Positions 9,271 through 17,199 of a DNA stretch of 52,490 bases are shown one piece after another (position 1 is the stretch's first letter; every line of letters starts with the position of its first letter). Where the stretch lies: assembly GCA_900318995.1 (NCBI GenBank), contig ONMR01000014.1, positions 1 through 52,490 on the forward strand, given 5' to 3'. This DNA comes from an uncultured Prevotellaceae bacterium (lineage in GTDB: Bacteria > Bacteroidota > Bacteroidia > Bacteroidales > Bacteroidaceae). The position numbers and the translations under genes are program-made. Below the pieces are notes generated by a model that had not been told where the DNA came from, did no database searches, and saw only the letters and a program-made list of their open reading frames with translations.

Positions 9271-10647
9271 TTATTCTTCGGGCATAAACATCGGATCCCA
9301 GGCCGGCAGCTTACTGGGCTTTTTGTCCAGCAGCTTCAAAATATCGGCAGGAACATATTTCTTTTCCACAACAAGGCGGAACATATACTCATTGAACCAT
9401 TCGTCGGTCATAATAAGGAATCCCTTATAGCCCGATGTGCTACCCCAACTGTTCTCAACCATCCATTTTTTGGAATTGCCGTCATCGTCCAGGTCAACAG
9501 CCATCAAAGTCATAGCATGCGAAGAACCGCTTGCATGTGTCTGTACACGCTGTTTTTTGTCCATAGGAAACTGAGTGTCAAACAGAGAGGCGTAGTCCAT
9601 ATTGGCCAGATCCAAGGTTCCCTTTTCCGAGTCAAGGTATTTCTTGACATCACATGAGAAATAAAGGGCGGTATTGTCCTTGATGGAAGCGATAGCCATC
9701 TCCTTAATACGTTCAATGGGAAGGTTTACATAAATCCAGTTGTCACCGTCATATACATGGCGGTCATACTCGATCTCATAAGTTTTGTAATACTCACGTA
9801 CAGGATCATTCATGAACATTACATAATTATTCTCCAGATCCTGGCCGATGAACTCATCGTAAAAGCTCTTGGGAGTATAAGTCTTACGGCTTACGAACTT
9901 ACCCTTGGAATCATATCGGGCCCACTCGAACTCAGTGGGAGGAACACCCAGGCACTTGACAAGAATACCGTATATCTCAGTAAGCATCTCCACCTTACGT
10001 TTTGAAGCATCGGCTGTTTTGAGTTCACGCAGTTCAAGTCCGAACTGACGAAGTTTCTGAGACAGAATGGATCGCATCTCAGATGTATTGTTGCTCTGAT
10101 AAGTCTCAGGCATGACATCTTTAGGCACCACTCCATATTTCATAATCAGGTTGGAAACGCCGGTAAACTGGCCTCCGTCGCCTATAGGATTCTCAAAAAG
10201 CCAGTCTACTTCACGATCATCGGCCGGTTTTGAACGGGTGTCGATGATGGCCTGAAGAAACAGGTTTGATTTTTCCAGCAGATCATAGAAAGAGCAGTAG
10301 TTCTGAGAGAATTCGAACTCACCCAGGTCATGTGTGACAATCATCTTGGCTCTGAGAACATTGAGGCCGGTAAAGAGCCAGCATCGTCCGGATGATTTCT
10401 GATTGGTTATACCTTTTGTGGAAACCCTATTTGAAAAATGCGTATCTGTCATTGCCAGATTATCGGCATTTACAGCCAAGGTTGAGATAGACTGTCCAGC
10501 CAAAGCATTACGCACGGCTTTTTCGGCTGGTGTATCACTATAGCCTTTACGGATCTCACCAAGCATAGAATCTGTAATTCCACCATCTTTCTGCGCAGCG
10601 ACGGCAATCGTGTACAAGAAGAGAAGGGATACAAACAATTTTCTCAT
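9271..10647 (-). CDS. pepC: C1-family cysteine peptidase, bleomycin hydrolase / aminopeptidase C type
   Basis: The 458-residue protein belongs to the papain-like bleomycin hydrolase family, which works as an aminopeptidase. The catalytic triad is readable: Cys89 (SSGRCWLFTGLN), His377 (GSSHAMTLMAV) and Asn399 (VENSWG). Unlike the classical cytosolic enzyme it begins with a signal peptide (residues 1-18, ending VAAQ), so it is probably periplasmic or surface-exposed. I chose the ATG at 10647: the frame stays open to 10992 but that extension runs antisense through RNase P RNA and would bury the signal peptide. The gene leads a probable two-peptidase operon with the M16 protease and is divergent from rnpB. 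Confidence 0.92.
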   Translation of the reverse strand: MRKLFVSLLFLYTIAVAAQKDGGITDSMLGEIRKGYSDTPAEKAVRNALAGQSISTLAVNADNLAMTDTHFSNRVSTKGITNQKSSGRCWLFTGLNVLRAKMIVTHDLGEFEFSQNYCSFYDLLEKSNLFLQAIIDTRSKPADDREVDWLFENPIGDGGQFTGVSNLIMKYGVVPKDVMPETYQSNNTSEMRSILSQKLRQFGLELRELKTADASKRKVEMLTEIYGILVKCLGVPPTEFEWARYDSKGKFVSRKTYTPKSFYDEFIGQDLENNYVMFMNDPVREYYKTYEIEYDRHVYDGDNWIYVNLPIERIKEMAIASIKDNTALYFSCDVKKYLDSEKGTLDLANMDYASLFDTQFPMDKKQRVQTHASGSSHAMTLMAVDLDDDGNSKKWMVENSWGSTSGYKGFLIMTDEWFNEYMFRLVVEKKYVPADILKLLDKKPSKLPAWDPMFMPEE

Positions 10648-10668
10648 AATATCTGTACTTTTAAACTG

Positions 10669-10676
10669 CAAATATA
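10669..10676 (-). promoter_or_regulatory. Putative -7 element upstream of pepC
   Basis: On the minus strand this reads TATATTTG, matching TAnnTTTG, 21 nt before the chosen ATG. The spacing supports the start at 10647. No clear -33 TTTG was found. Confidence 0.5.
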
Positions 10677-10710
10677 GTTTATATAAACTTATGATGAAGA
10701 AAAATATGTG

Positions 10711-10718
10711 TAATTTTG
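10711..10718 (+). promoter_or_regulatory. -7 element for RNase P RNA
   Basis: TAATTTTG matches TAnnTTTG and lies 7 nt before the predicted 5' end of RNase P RNA at about 10726. The -33 region is weak. Confidence 0.6.
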
Positions 10719-10725
10719 TGCTCTG

Positions 10726-11092
10726 AAAGCTGACCGGTCTGCCGCTGTCCCCCACGGGGCTGAGGAAAGTCCGGGCGACACAGAGCATTCCACTTCCTAA
10801 CGGGAAGCAGTCGGCAACGGCTGATAAGCGCAGAAGAGAACAACCGCCGCAAGGTAAGGGTGAGAAGGCGGGGTAAGAGCCCACCAGGCTTGTGGTGACA
10901 CAAGTGCTGTGCGCCTTGGAAGTTGCAAGTTCATGTATACCGGCGTCAGAGGGCTGCTCGCCTGAGCCGGAGGGTAGAACGCGCGTAATCATAAGGTTAC
11001 GGAGCCTTGCCGGTGACGGCAGGTCAAGATTAATGGCAGACAGGGAAAGTACGTGTACCGACCCTACAGAACCCGGCTTACAGGTCAGCTTT
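10726..11092 (+). ncRNA. rnpB: RNase P RNA (bacterial type A)
   Basis: This is the catalytic RNA that trims the 5' leader of pre-tRNAs. The conserved CR-I core GAGGAAAGTCCGGGC lies near 10763-10777 and the conserved 3' core ACAGAACCCGGCTTACAGG near 11066-11084, with the CR-II/III-like AGGGTAGAACGCG element near 10970. The ends close the P1 helix: AAAGCTGACC (10726-10735) pairs with GGTCAGCTTT (11083-11092). The ends are therefore set by pairing and good to a few bases. No hairpin terminator follows directly; transcription probably continues into the FHA gene. Confidence 0.96.
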
Positions 11093-11118
11093 TGTTTGAC
11101 AATAACAATACTCTACAT

Positions 11119-11646
11119 ATGAAACGGGTTCGCTGTCCCAAATGTGACCACTACAATACTTTCGACGAGACTCTCTACAAGGAGGGGCAGTCATTGGTTT
11201 TTGAGTGTGAGAACTGCCGCAGACAGTTCAAGATACGCATTGGGACAAGCAAGCTTTCCGCGACCCGTAAAGATGCCGACAACCGGAAAGAGGTCAATGA
11301 CATCGGATTCGGATCAATTACGGTTATAGAGAATGTGTTCGGGTTCCGTCAGAATTTCGCCCTGAAGGAAGGCGACAATATCATAGGACGTTATAATCCC
11401 GGAGACAGTATAACGATACCTATTGACACCAATGACAGAAGCATGGACAGAAGGCATTGCGTCATAACCGTCAAAAGGGATTCTTCGGGCGATATCAGCT
11501 ATACGCTCAGAGACTTTCCAAGCCTAACCGGCACATTCCTGTTCAACCGCATCCTTGGCGATCGGGAGAAAGTTCTTATAGAGGATGGAGCAATAATAAC
11601 GCTCGGAGCTACTACAATCATACTTCAGGCCCCGCAAAAACAATAA
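11119..11646 (+). CDS. Zinc-ribbon and FHA-domain protein
   Basis: The 175-residue protein has an N-terminal MJ0042-like zinc ribbon with two CxxC pairs (Cys6/Cys9 and Cys30/Cys33), then a linker, then an FHA domain (about 70-170; NIIGRYNPGDSI, then SMDRRHCVITV, the usual Gly-Arg and Ser..Arg-His phosphothreonine-pocket pattern). FHA domains bind phosphothreonine peptides, so a signalling or scaffold role is likely, but no partner kinase is encoded nearby. I chose the ATG at 11119: the longer frame opening at 11053 would start inside RNase P RNA. It begins only 26 nt after rnpB and is followed by a terminator, so it is probably read from the rnpB promoter. Confidence 0.85.
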   Translation: MKRVRCPKCDHYNTFDETLYKEGQSLVFECENCRRQFKIRIGTSKLSATRKDADNRKEVNDIGFGSITVIENVFGFRQNFALKEGDNIIGRYNPGDSITIPIDTNDRSMDRRHCVITVKRDSSGDISYTLRDFPSLTGTFLFNRILGDREKVLIEDGAIITLGATTIILQAPQKQ

Positions 11647-11670
11647 AAGCCGCATTTCAAAGCGGCTTTT
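11645..11670 (+). terminator. Bidirectional terminator between convergent genes
   Basis: AAAAGCCGC (11645-11653) pairs with GCGGCTTTT (11662-11670), with T-runs on both strands. It ends the rnpB-FHA transcript and can also serve the lipoprotein gene that ends at 11686 on the minus strand. Confidence 0.9.
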
Positions 11671-11685
11671 ATCATTTTTCAACAA

Positions 11686-12132
11686 TCATTTTCCAGGTTT
11701 AAGTATGCAGACCTTGAAGCGGTAGTTATCTTGTAAATACTTTCTGAAATCCTGCCATTCTATTATCAGCGTAAGTATGCCTTTTTCAACATCAAATCTG
11801 ATATTCTGCATGATCAGTTCACTCTGGTTGTCTACCGGAAATACGTATGGGAGAATATTATCACGTCCCTCGGCATCAACAAGATATACAAGAACAGCAC
11901 CTTCATTCAAGACGTTATCGGTTATCTCGTCAAAACGGAACTCCTGATAAACATAGCAGCCAGGCTGCCCTTCCGTTCCGGACAGTTTCCAATCAGCTCC
12001 ATATGCATCAATATAATCGACGAACATGTCTGTGCCCTGCTTTATCACCTCATATGTCTCATATGTCCTGTAAACATCGCATCCACTAAATAAGATAGCA
12101 CTGAGGACAATCGGAAATACAATCTTTTTCAT
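11686..12132 (-). CDS. Small lipoprotein of unknown function
   Basis: The 148-residue product has a clear lipoprotein signal (MKKIVFPIVLSAILFSGC, Cys18 the likely lipidated residue), followed by an acidic, tyrosine-rich region and a C-terminal beta-rich part. No family was recognised. I chose the second ATG (12132); an ATG at 12156 would add eight residues before the signal peptide. It lies 67 nt downstream of the TonB-C-like gene on the same strand, so cotranscription is possible. Confidence 0.7.
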   Translation of the reverse strand: MKKIVFPIVLSAILFSGCDVYRTYETYEVIKQGTDMFVDYIDAYGADWKLSGTEGQPGCYVYQEFRFDEITDNVLNEGAVLVYLVDAEGRDNILPYVFPVDNQSELIMQNIRFDVEKGILTLIIEWQDFRKYLQDNYRFKVCILKPGK

Positions 12133-12199
12133 AACAAATAGTTTTAGCGTTTTCAATTAAAAGACGAACAACTACGGATTTTGTTAAAAACGATTTGTT

Positions 12200-12664
12200 T
12201 TACTCCTCATCATACCGCATAAGGTCCTGGTTGGACTTCTGACCTTTCCTGGATGCACGCAGGTTGATGGGCATGGAAACTTTATACCTGACCGGGACGC
12301 CGTTCTTTGTGGCAGGAGTCCAACGCGGCATAGCCTCAAGAAGTTTAACTATCTCTCCGTCTATTGATTCATCCAATCCCTTAAGCACACTGACATAAGT
12401 AATGGCACCTGATTTCTCGACCGTGAATTCCACCTCCATTTTTCCTTTTACAGAACGCTTCTTGGCTTCCTCGGGATAAATGAAATTCCTGGAGATATAT
12501 TCATACATCTTTTCTACACCTCCCTTGAATTCGGGCTGTGTTATTATATCACCTGTCTTTGTGGTATAACTATTGGGATTGCCGGAAACTGAATCAGCGG
12601 CCGACTGGGCAAAGAGCGAGCCAAGTGTATAACAGAATAAAAACAGCACTAATAATCTCTTCAT
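12200..12664 (-). CDS. Secreted protein with a TonB C-terminal domain
   Basis: Residues about 45-137 of this 154-residue protein match the TonB C-terminal fold pattern (PEFKGG, YPEEAKKRSVKGK, VEFTVEKSGAI, PRWTPATKNGVPV). This domain normally contacts the TonB box of outer-membrane receptors. Here it is preceded by a cleavable signal peptide (1-19, ending LFAQ) and has no proline-rich linker or retained membrane anchor, so it should be a free periplasmic protein and probably not a classical energy transducer. In Bacteroidetes such stand-alone domains are common and mostly uncharacterised. A short basic/acidic tail follows the domain. Confidence 0.85.
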   Translation of the reverse strand: MKRLLVLFLFCYTLGSLFAQSAADSVSGNPNSYTTKTGDIITQPEFKGGVEKMYEYISRNFIYPEEAKKRSVKGKMEVEFTVEKSGAITYVSVLKGLDESIDGEIVKLLEAMPRWTPATKNGVPVRYKVSMPINLRASRKGQKSNQDLMRYDEE

Positions 12665-12769
12665 GATTTGTCTGATATAACCAAAAAAACGGTAACTATC
12701 CGCATTAAAATAATTATGTCTATTATTTGATATATTCAGGCACTATTGGTTAAATCCGGAATTCAAATC

Positions 12770-14206
12770 TTAACATTTTTTCTCAAGAAGCGTTACCACC
12801 TCGACATGTTGTGTATGGGGAAACATATCTACAGGCTGGACTGCTGCCACACGGTAGCCCTGGTCGAGCAACGCAATATCACGTGCCTGTGTTGCCGGAT
12901 TACAGCTAACATATACTATTCGTCGGGGAGCGACAGCCAGAATAACGTTTACCACATCCGAATGCATTCCGGCACGTGGCGGATCGGTGATGATAACATC
13001 CGGAACGCCGTGTACTGAAATGAAATCTGCGTTCAGCACATCTTTCATATCGCCGGCATAAAACTCTGTATTGTCAATATTATTCAGTGCAGCATTTACC
13101 TTAGCGTCTTCAATGGCTTCAGGAACATATTCAATACCAACTACCTTCCTTGCTCCGGCCGCAATAAACTGTGCAATAGTTCCAGTACCGGTATATAAGT
13201 CGTATACTGTTTCATCGGGTTTAAGGTCTGCAAGATCACGAACTACTGAGTACAAACGGTATGCCTGACGGCTGTTTGTCTGGAAAAATGATTTAGGCCC
13301 TATCTTGAATCTGAGGTTTTCCATAGTTTCGAAGATAAACTCTTCTCCACGGAAAACATGAACATCAAGATCTCCGAAAGTGTCGTTGCACTTGTTGTTT
13401 ATCACGTACAGTAATGATGTGATTTCAGGGAAGTTGTCAGAGAGATGCCTCATGAGCCCCATGAACTGCTCCTGTTCGGACGGATTGGTAACCTTTGCCT
13501 GAACAAGAACCATAATCTGGCCCGTTGTAACCACGCGTACCATCATATCACGCAGTATGCCCTCCTGCGATCGGAGATTTATAAACGGAATGCCATGTTG
13601 TACCGCATAGTCATATGCCGAGTTGCGAATCCGGTCCGAAATCTCATCCTGAAGCCAGCATTCATTGATATGCAACACCTTGTCAAAAGCACCGGGTATA
13701 TGGAATCCAAGCCCGGGCTGCTTGCGCTGAGCGTTACTTTCAGGGTTATCCAGTTCTGTCAGTTCCTCTTCTGTGAGCCACCTCATGTTGCTGAATGAGT
13801 ACTCCAGTTTGTTGCGGTAGCGTACTGTCTCTTCGGAGCCAAGAATTGGACTGATCTCAGGTAGTTCCACTTTTGCGATACGGGTAAGATTGTCAACCAC
13901 CTGCTGCTGCTTGAAACGAAGCTGTTCCTGATACGGCAGATTCTGCCATTTACATCCTCCGCAGATACCGAAATGACGACAGAACGGGACGGCGCGGACA
14001 TCGGACAGTTTATGGAACTTTACTGCTACCGCCTCGGCATAGCTGTGTTTCTTCTTAAGGATCTTAAGATCAACTACATCTCCTGGAACTACAAACGGTA
14101 CAAAAACCACAAGGTCATTGATTCTGACCAGTGACTTACCCTCGGCAGCAACACCTGTTATGGTTACATTCTCAATTATGGGTTGTTCGCGTCTCTTTCT
14201 GGACAT
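12770..14206 (-). CDS. rlmD: 23S rRNA (uracil-C5)-methyltransferase, RlmD/TrmA family
   Basis: The 478-residue enzyme uses S-adenosylmethionine to methylate C5 of a uridine, most likely U1939 of 23S rRNA, as in RlmD. An N-terminal TRAM RNA-binding domain (about 10-65) precedes the 4Fe-4S site with Cys76, Cys82, Cys85 (CRHFGICGGCKWQ) and Cys183. The methyltransferase core (about 290-478) has the SAM-binding YDLYTGTGTIAQ motif, the DPPRAG motif (near 408-413) and catalytic Cys435 in YVSCNPAT. Some Bacteroidetes members act on tRNA instead, so the rRNA target is a family-level guess. The start ATG is followed by MSRKRREQPI and the TRAM domain, leaving little doubt. Confidence 0.9.
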   Translation of the reverse strand: MSRKRREQPIIENVTITGVAAEGKSLVRINDLVVFVPFVVPGDVVDLKILKKKHSYAEAVAVKFHKLSDVRAVPFCRHFGICGGCKWQNLPYQEQLRFKQQQVVDNLTRIAKVELPEISPILGSEETVRYRNKLEYSFSNMRWLTEEELTELDNPESNAQRKQPGLGFHIPGAFDKVLHINECWLQDEISDRIRNSAYDYAVQHGIPFINLRSQEGILRDMMVRVVTTGQIMVLVQAKVTNPSEQEQFMGLMRHLSDNFPEITSLLYVINNKCNDTFGDLDVHVFRGEEFIFETMENLRFKIGPKSFFQTNSRQAYRLYSVVRDLADLKPDETVYDLYTGTGTIAQFIAAGARKVVGIEYVPEAIEDAKVNAALNNIDNTEFYAGDMKDVLNADFISVHGVPDVIITDPPRAGMHSDVVNVILAVAPRRIVYVSCNPATQARDIALLDQGYRVAAVQPVDMFPHTQHVEVVTLLEKKC

Positions 14207-14225
14207 AATGGATCGTTTTGGGCTG

Positions 14226-14233
14226 CAAAGTTA
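14226..14233 (-). promoter_or_regulatory. Putative -7 element upstream of rlmD
   Basis: On the minus strand this reads TAACTTTG (TAnnTTTG), 19 nt before the rlmD ATG. No convincing -33 element was seen. Confidence 0.5.
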
Positions 14234-14328
14234 GTCAATTCAACGGCCGGATAGGGAAAATGGTTGCAAATATTACTCAAAAAGAGAAAATAGGACGCAT
14301 AAAAACACATCTTTAAATAATAAATGAG

Positions 14329-14336
14329 TACCTTTG
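14329..14336 (+). promoter_or_regulatory. -7 element for ppdK
   Basis: TACCTTTG is an exact TAnnTTTG match, identical to the tRNA-Lys -7 element in this window, and lies 68 nt before the ppdK ATG. The -33 region is A/T rich without a clear TTTG. Confidence 0.55.
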
Positions 14337-14404
14337 CACCCGCTAAACGAAAAAGGACCTATCGTATCGCACGACATAAACAAAACAACATATTCAATTA
14401 ATTT

Positions 14405-17131
14405 ATGAGCGAAAAAAGAGTTTACAAGTTCGGAAACGGACAGGCTGAGGGTAATGCCCAGATGCGTAACCTGCTTGGTGGCAAGGGTGCAAACCTTGCT
14501 GAGATGAATCTGCTTGGTGTACCGGTACCTCCGGGTTTCACAATCACCACTGATGTTTGCAACGAGTATTATCAGATTGGCCGCGACAAGGTCGTAGCAA
14601 TCCTGAAGAACGATGTTGAGGACGCTATCCGTCACATCGAGAAACTGATGAATTCAAAGTTCGGTGATGTTGAGAATCCCCTTCTCGTATCAGTACGTTC
14701 AGGTGCCCGCGCCTCTATGCCGGGTATGATGGATACCATCCTGAACCTGGGACTCAATGACGAGGTTGTTGAGGGTCTGTCACGCAAGACCAACAACCCC
14801 CACTTCGCTTGGGACAGCTACCGTCGCTTTGTACAGATGTACGGTGACGTGGTTCTGGGTATGAAGCCCGTAAGCAAGACCGATGTTGATCCGTTCGAGG
14901 CTATCATAGAGAAGGTTAAGGAAGAGAGCGGAGTCGTTCTGGACAAGGACCTGAGCGTTGACGACCTGAAGAAGCTTGTCAAACTGTTCAAGGCTGCCGT
15001 TAAGGAGCGCACCGGTCAGGACTTCCCCACCAGCGCTATGGATCAGCTCTGGGGTGCCATCTGCGCCGTATTCGGTTCATGGAACAACGAGCGCGCCATC
15101 CTGTACCGTAAGATGGAAGGAATACCCGATGAGTGGGGTACCGCCGTATCTGTAATGGCTATGGTATTCGGTAACATGGGTGACACATCCGCTACAGGTG
15201 TATGCTTCAGCCGTGACGCCGCTACCGGTGAGAACCTGTTCAATGGTGAGTATCTGGTTAACGCACAAGGTGAGGACGTAGTTGCAGGTATCCGCACTCC
15301 GCAGCAGATCACAATAGAGGGTTCAAAGCGTTGGGCCGCTCTGGCTGGCGTATCCGAGGAGGAGCGCAAGGCCAAGTATCCTTCAATGGAAGAGGCTATG
15401 CCCGCCATCTACAAGGAGCTGGATGCTCTGCAGACAAAGCTTGAGAACCACTACCACGATATGCAGGATATGGAGTTCACCGTTCAGGAGGGCAAGCTCT
15501 GGTTCCTCCAGACACGTAACGGTAAGCGCACAGGTACCGCTATGGTTAAGATTGCCATGGACCTGATGCACGAGGGTCTGATTGATGAGAAGACCGCCAT
15601 AGAGCGCTGCGAGCCCCAGAAGCTCGATGAGCTGCTCCACCCCGTATTCGATAAGAACGCCCTTAAGAAGGCTAAGGTTCTGACCACCGGTCTTCCCGCT
15701 TCACCGGGTGCCGCCTGCGGTCAGATCGTATTCAACGCCGATGACGCTGAGGCTTGGCACAAGAACGGCCACAAGGTTATCATGGTACGTATCGAGACCT
15801 CTCCCGAGGATCTGGCCGGTATGGCTGCTGCCGAGGGTATCCTGACATGCCGCGGCGGTATGACCAGCCACGCTGCAGTTGTTGCCCGCGGTATGGGTAA
15901 GTGCTGCGTATCAGGTGCCGGTGCACTGAGCGTTGACTACGTAAAGAAGACAGTGAAGATTGAGGACGTTGTCCTTAAGGAAGGTGACTATATTTCAATA
16001 AACGGTTCTACCGGTCAGGTATTCGAGGGTCAGATTGAGACCAAGGCTGCCGAGATCAGCGGTGACTTTGCCGAGCTGATGAACCTTTGCAACAAGTACA
16101 CACGTCTGGTTGTACGCACCAACGCCGATACTCCTCACGATGCTGAGGTAGCCCGCACATTCGGTGCCGTTGGTATCGGCCTTTGCCGTACCGAGCATAT
16201 GTTCTTTGAGGGTGAGAAGATCAAGGCTATGCGTGAGATGATCCTGGCCGAGAACAAGGAGGGCCGCGAGAAGGCTCTTGCCAAGCTGCTCCCCTACCAG
16301 ACCAAGGACTTCTACGGAATCCTGAAGGCTATGGACGGACTGCCCGTCAACATCCGTCTGCTTGATCCCCCATTGCACGAGTTCGTACCCCACGATAAGA
16401 AGGGTCAGCAGGAGATGGCCGATGCCATGGGCGTAACTCTGGAGCAGATCAAGGCTCGCGTTGAGTCTCTGTCAGAGAACAACCCGATGCTGGGTCACCG
16501 CGGTTGCCGCCTGGGTAACACCTATCCCGAGATCACCGAGATGCAGACCAAGGCTATCATCGGCGCTGCCATCCAGTTGCGCAAGGAGGGCTTGAACCCG
16601 CAGCCCGAGATCATGGTTCCGCTGGTAGGTAAGCACTACGAGTTTGAGCAGCAGGAGGAGATCATCCGCGAGACTGCAGCCAAGTTGTTCAAGGAGGAGG
16701 GCGTTAAGCCGTTCGAGTTCAAGGTTGGTACAATGATTGAGATCCCGCGTGCAGCTCTTACCGCTGATGCAGTTGCCGCACGCGCCGAGTACTTCTCATT
16801 CGGTACCAATGACCTGACTCAGATGACATTCGGTTACTCACGTGACGATATCGCTTCATTCCTGCCGGTTTATCTGGAGAAGAAGATCCTTAAGGTTGAC
16901 CCGTTCCAGGTTCTGGACCAGAAGGGTGTCGGTCAGCTCATCAAGATGGCTGTAGAGAAGGGCCGTTCAGTTCGTCCCGACCTTAAGTGCGGTATCTGCG
17001 GCGAGCATGGTGGAGAGCCTTCATCAGTTAAGTTCTGCGACAAGGTTGGTCTTAACTACGTAAGCTGCTCACCGTTCCGCGTGCCAATCGCACGTCTTGC
17101 TGCCGCACAGGGCGCTATTGAGAATTGCTGA
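14405..17131 (+). CDS. ppdK: Pyruvate, phosphate dikinase
   Basis: The 908-residue enzyme interconverts pyruvate + ATP + Pi and phosphoenolpyruvate + AMP + PPi, a central step of Bacteroidales carbon metabolism. The N-terminal ATP-grasp domain (about 1-370) carries GGKGANLAEM near 25-34 and SVRSGARASMPGMMD near 96-110. The swivelling phosphohistidine domain (about 425-530) has GGMTSHAAVVARGMGK with His489 as the phosphorylated residue. The C-terminal TIM barrel (about 545-908) includes GIGLCRTEHMF and CGICGEHGGEP at 862-872. Length is normal. The gene is monocistronic, with its own -7 element and a strong terminator. Codon use is unusually uniform (Lys mostly AAG, Glu mostly GAG), which suggests very high expression. 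Confidence 0.98.
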   Translation: MSEKRVYKFGNGQAEGNAQMRNLLGGKGANLAEMNLLGVPVPPGFTITTDVCNEYYQIGRDKVVAILKNDVEDAIRHIEKLMNSKFGDVENPLLVSVRSGARASMPGMMDTILNLGLNDEVVEGLSRKTNNPHFAWDSYRRFVQMYGDVVLGMKPVSKTDVDPFEAIIEKVKEESGVVLDKDLSVDDLKKLVKLFKAAVKERTGQDFPTSAMDQLWGAICAVFGSWNNERAILYRKMEGIPDEWGTAVSVMAMVFGNMGDTSATGVCFSRDAATGENLFNGEYLVNAQGEDVVAGIRTPQQITIEGSKRWAALAGVSEEERKAKYPSMEEAMPAIYKELDALQTKLENHYHDMQDMEFTVQEGKLWFLQTRNGKRTGTAMVKIAMDLMHEGLIDEKTAIERCEPQKLDELLHPVFDKNALKKAKVLTTGLPASPGAACGQIVFNADDAEAWHKNGHKVIMVRIETSPEDLAGMAAAEGILTCRGGMTSHAAVVARGMGKCCVSGAGALSVDYVKKTVKIEDVVLKEGDYISINGSTGQVFEGQIETKAAEISGDFAELMNLCNKYTRLVVRTNADTPHDAEVARTFGAVGIGLCRTEHMFFEGEKIKAMREMILAENKEGREKALAKLLPYQTKDFYGILKAMDGLPVNIRLLDPPLHEFVPHDKKGQQEMADAMGVTLEQIKARVESLSENNPMLGHRGCRLGNTYPEITEMQTKAIIGAAIQLRKEGLNPQPEIMVPLVGKHYEFEQQEEIIRETAAKLFKEEGVKPFEFKVGTMIEIPRAALTADAVAARAEYFSFGTNDLTQMTFGYSRDDIASFLPVYLEKKILKVDPFQVLDQKGVGQLIKMAVEKGRSVRPDLKCGICGEHGGEPSSVKFCDKVGLNYVSCSPFRVPIARLAAAQGAIENC

Positions 17132-17149
17132 TTGCAATTATACATAAAC

Positions 17150-17182
17150 AAAGGTGGCGGACCATACCGGTTCGCCACCTTT
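17150..17182 (+). terminator. Terminator after ppdK (usable from both sides)
   Basis: AAAGGTGGCG (17150-17159) pairs with CGCCACCTTT (17173-17182), followed by CTTTTTATTT. It lies between the convergent ppdK and membrane-protein genes and can serve both strands. Confidence 0.9.
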
Positions 17183-17199
17183 CTTTTTATTTATTAATG

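Noticed and set aside
10648-10992. N-terminal extension of the C1 peptidase frame
   Set aside because: The extension is antisense to RNase P RNA and precedes a clear signal peptide and a -7 element at 10669, so the start at 10647 is preferred.
11053-11118. N-terminal extension of the FHA protein into rnpB
   Set aside because: Those codons lie in the conserved 3' core and P1 helix of RNase P RNA; the ATG at 11119 starts directly before the zinc ribbon.
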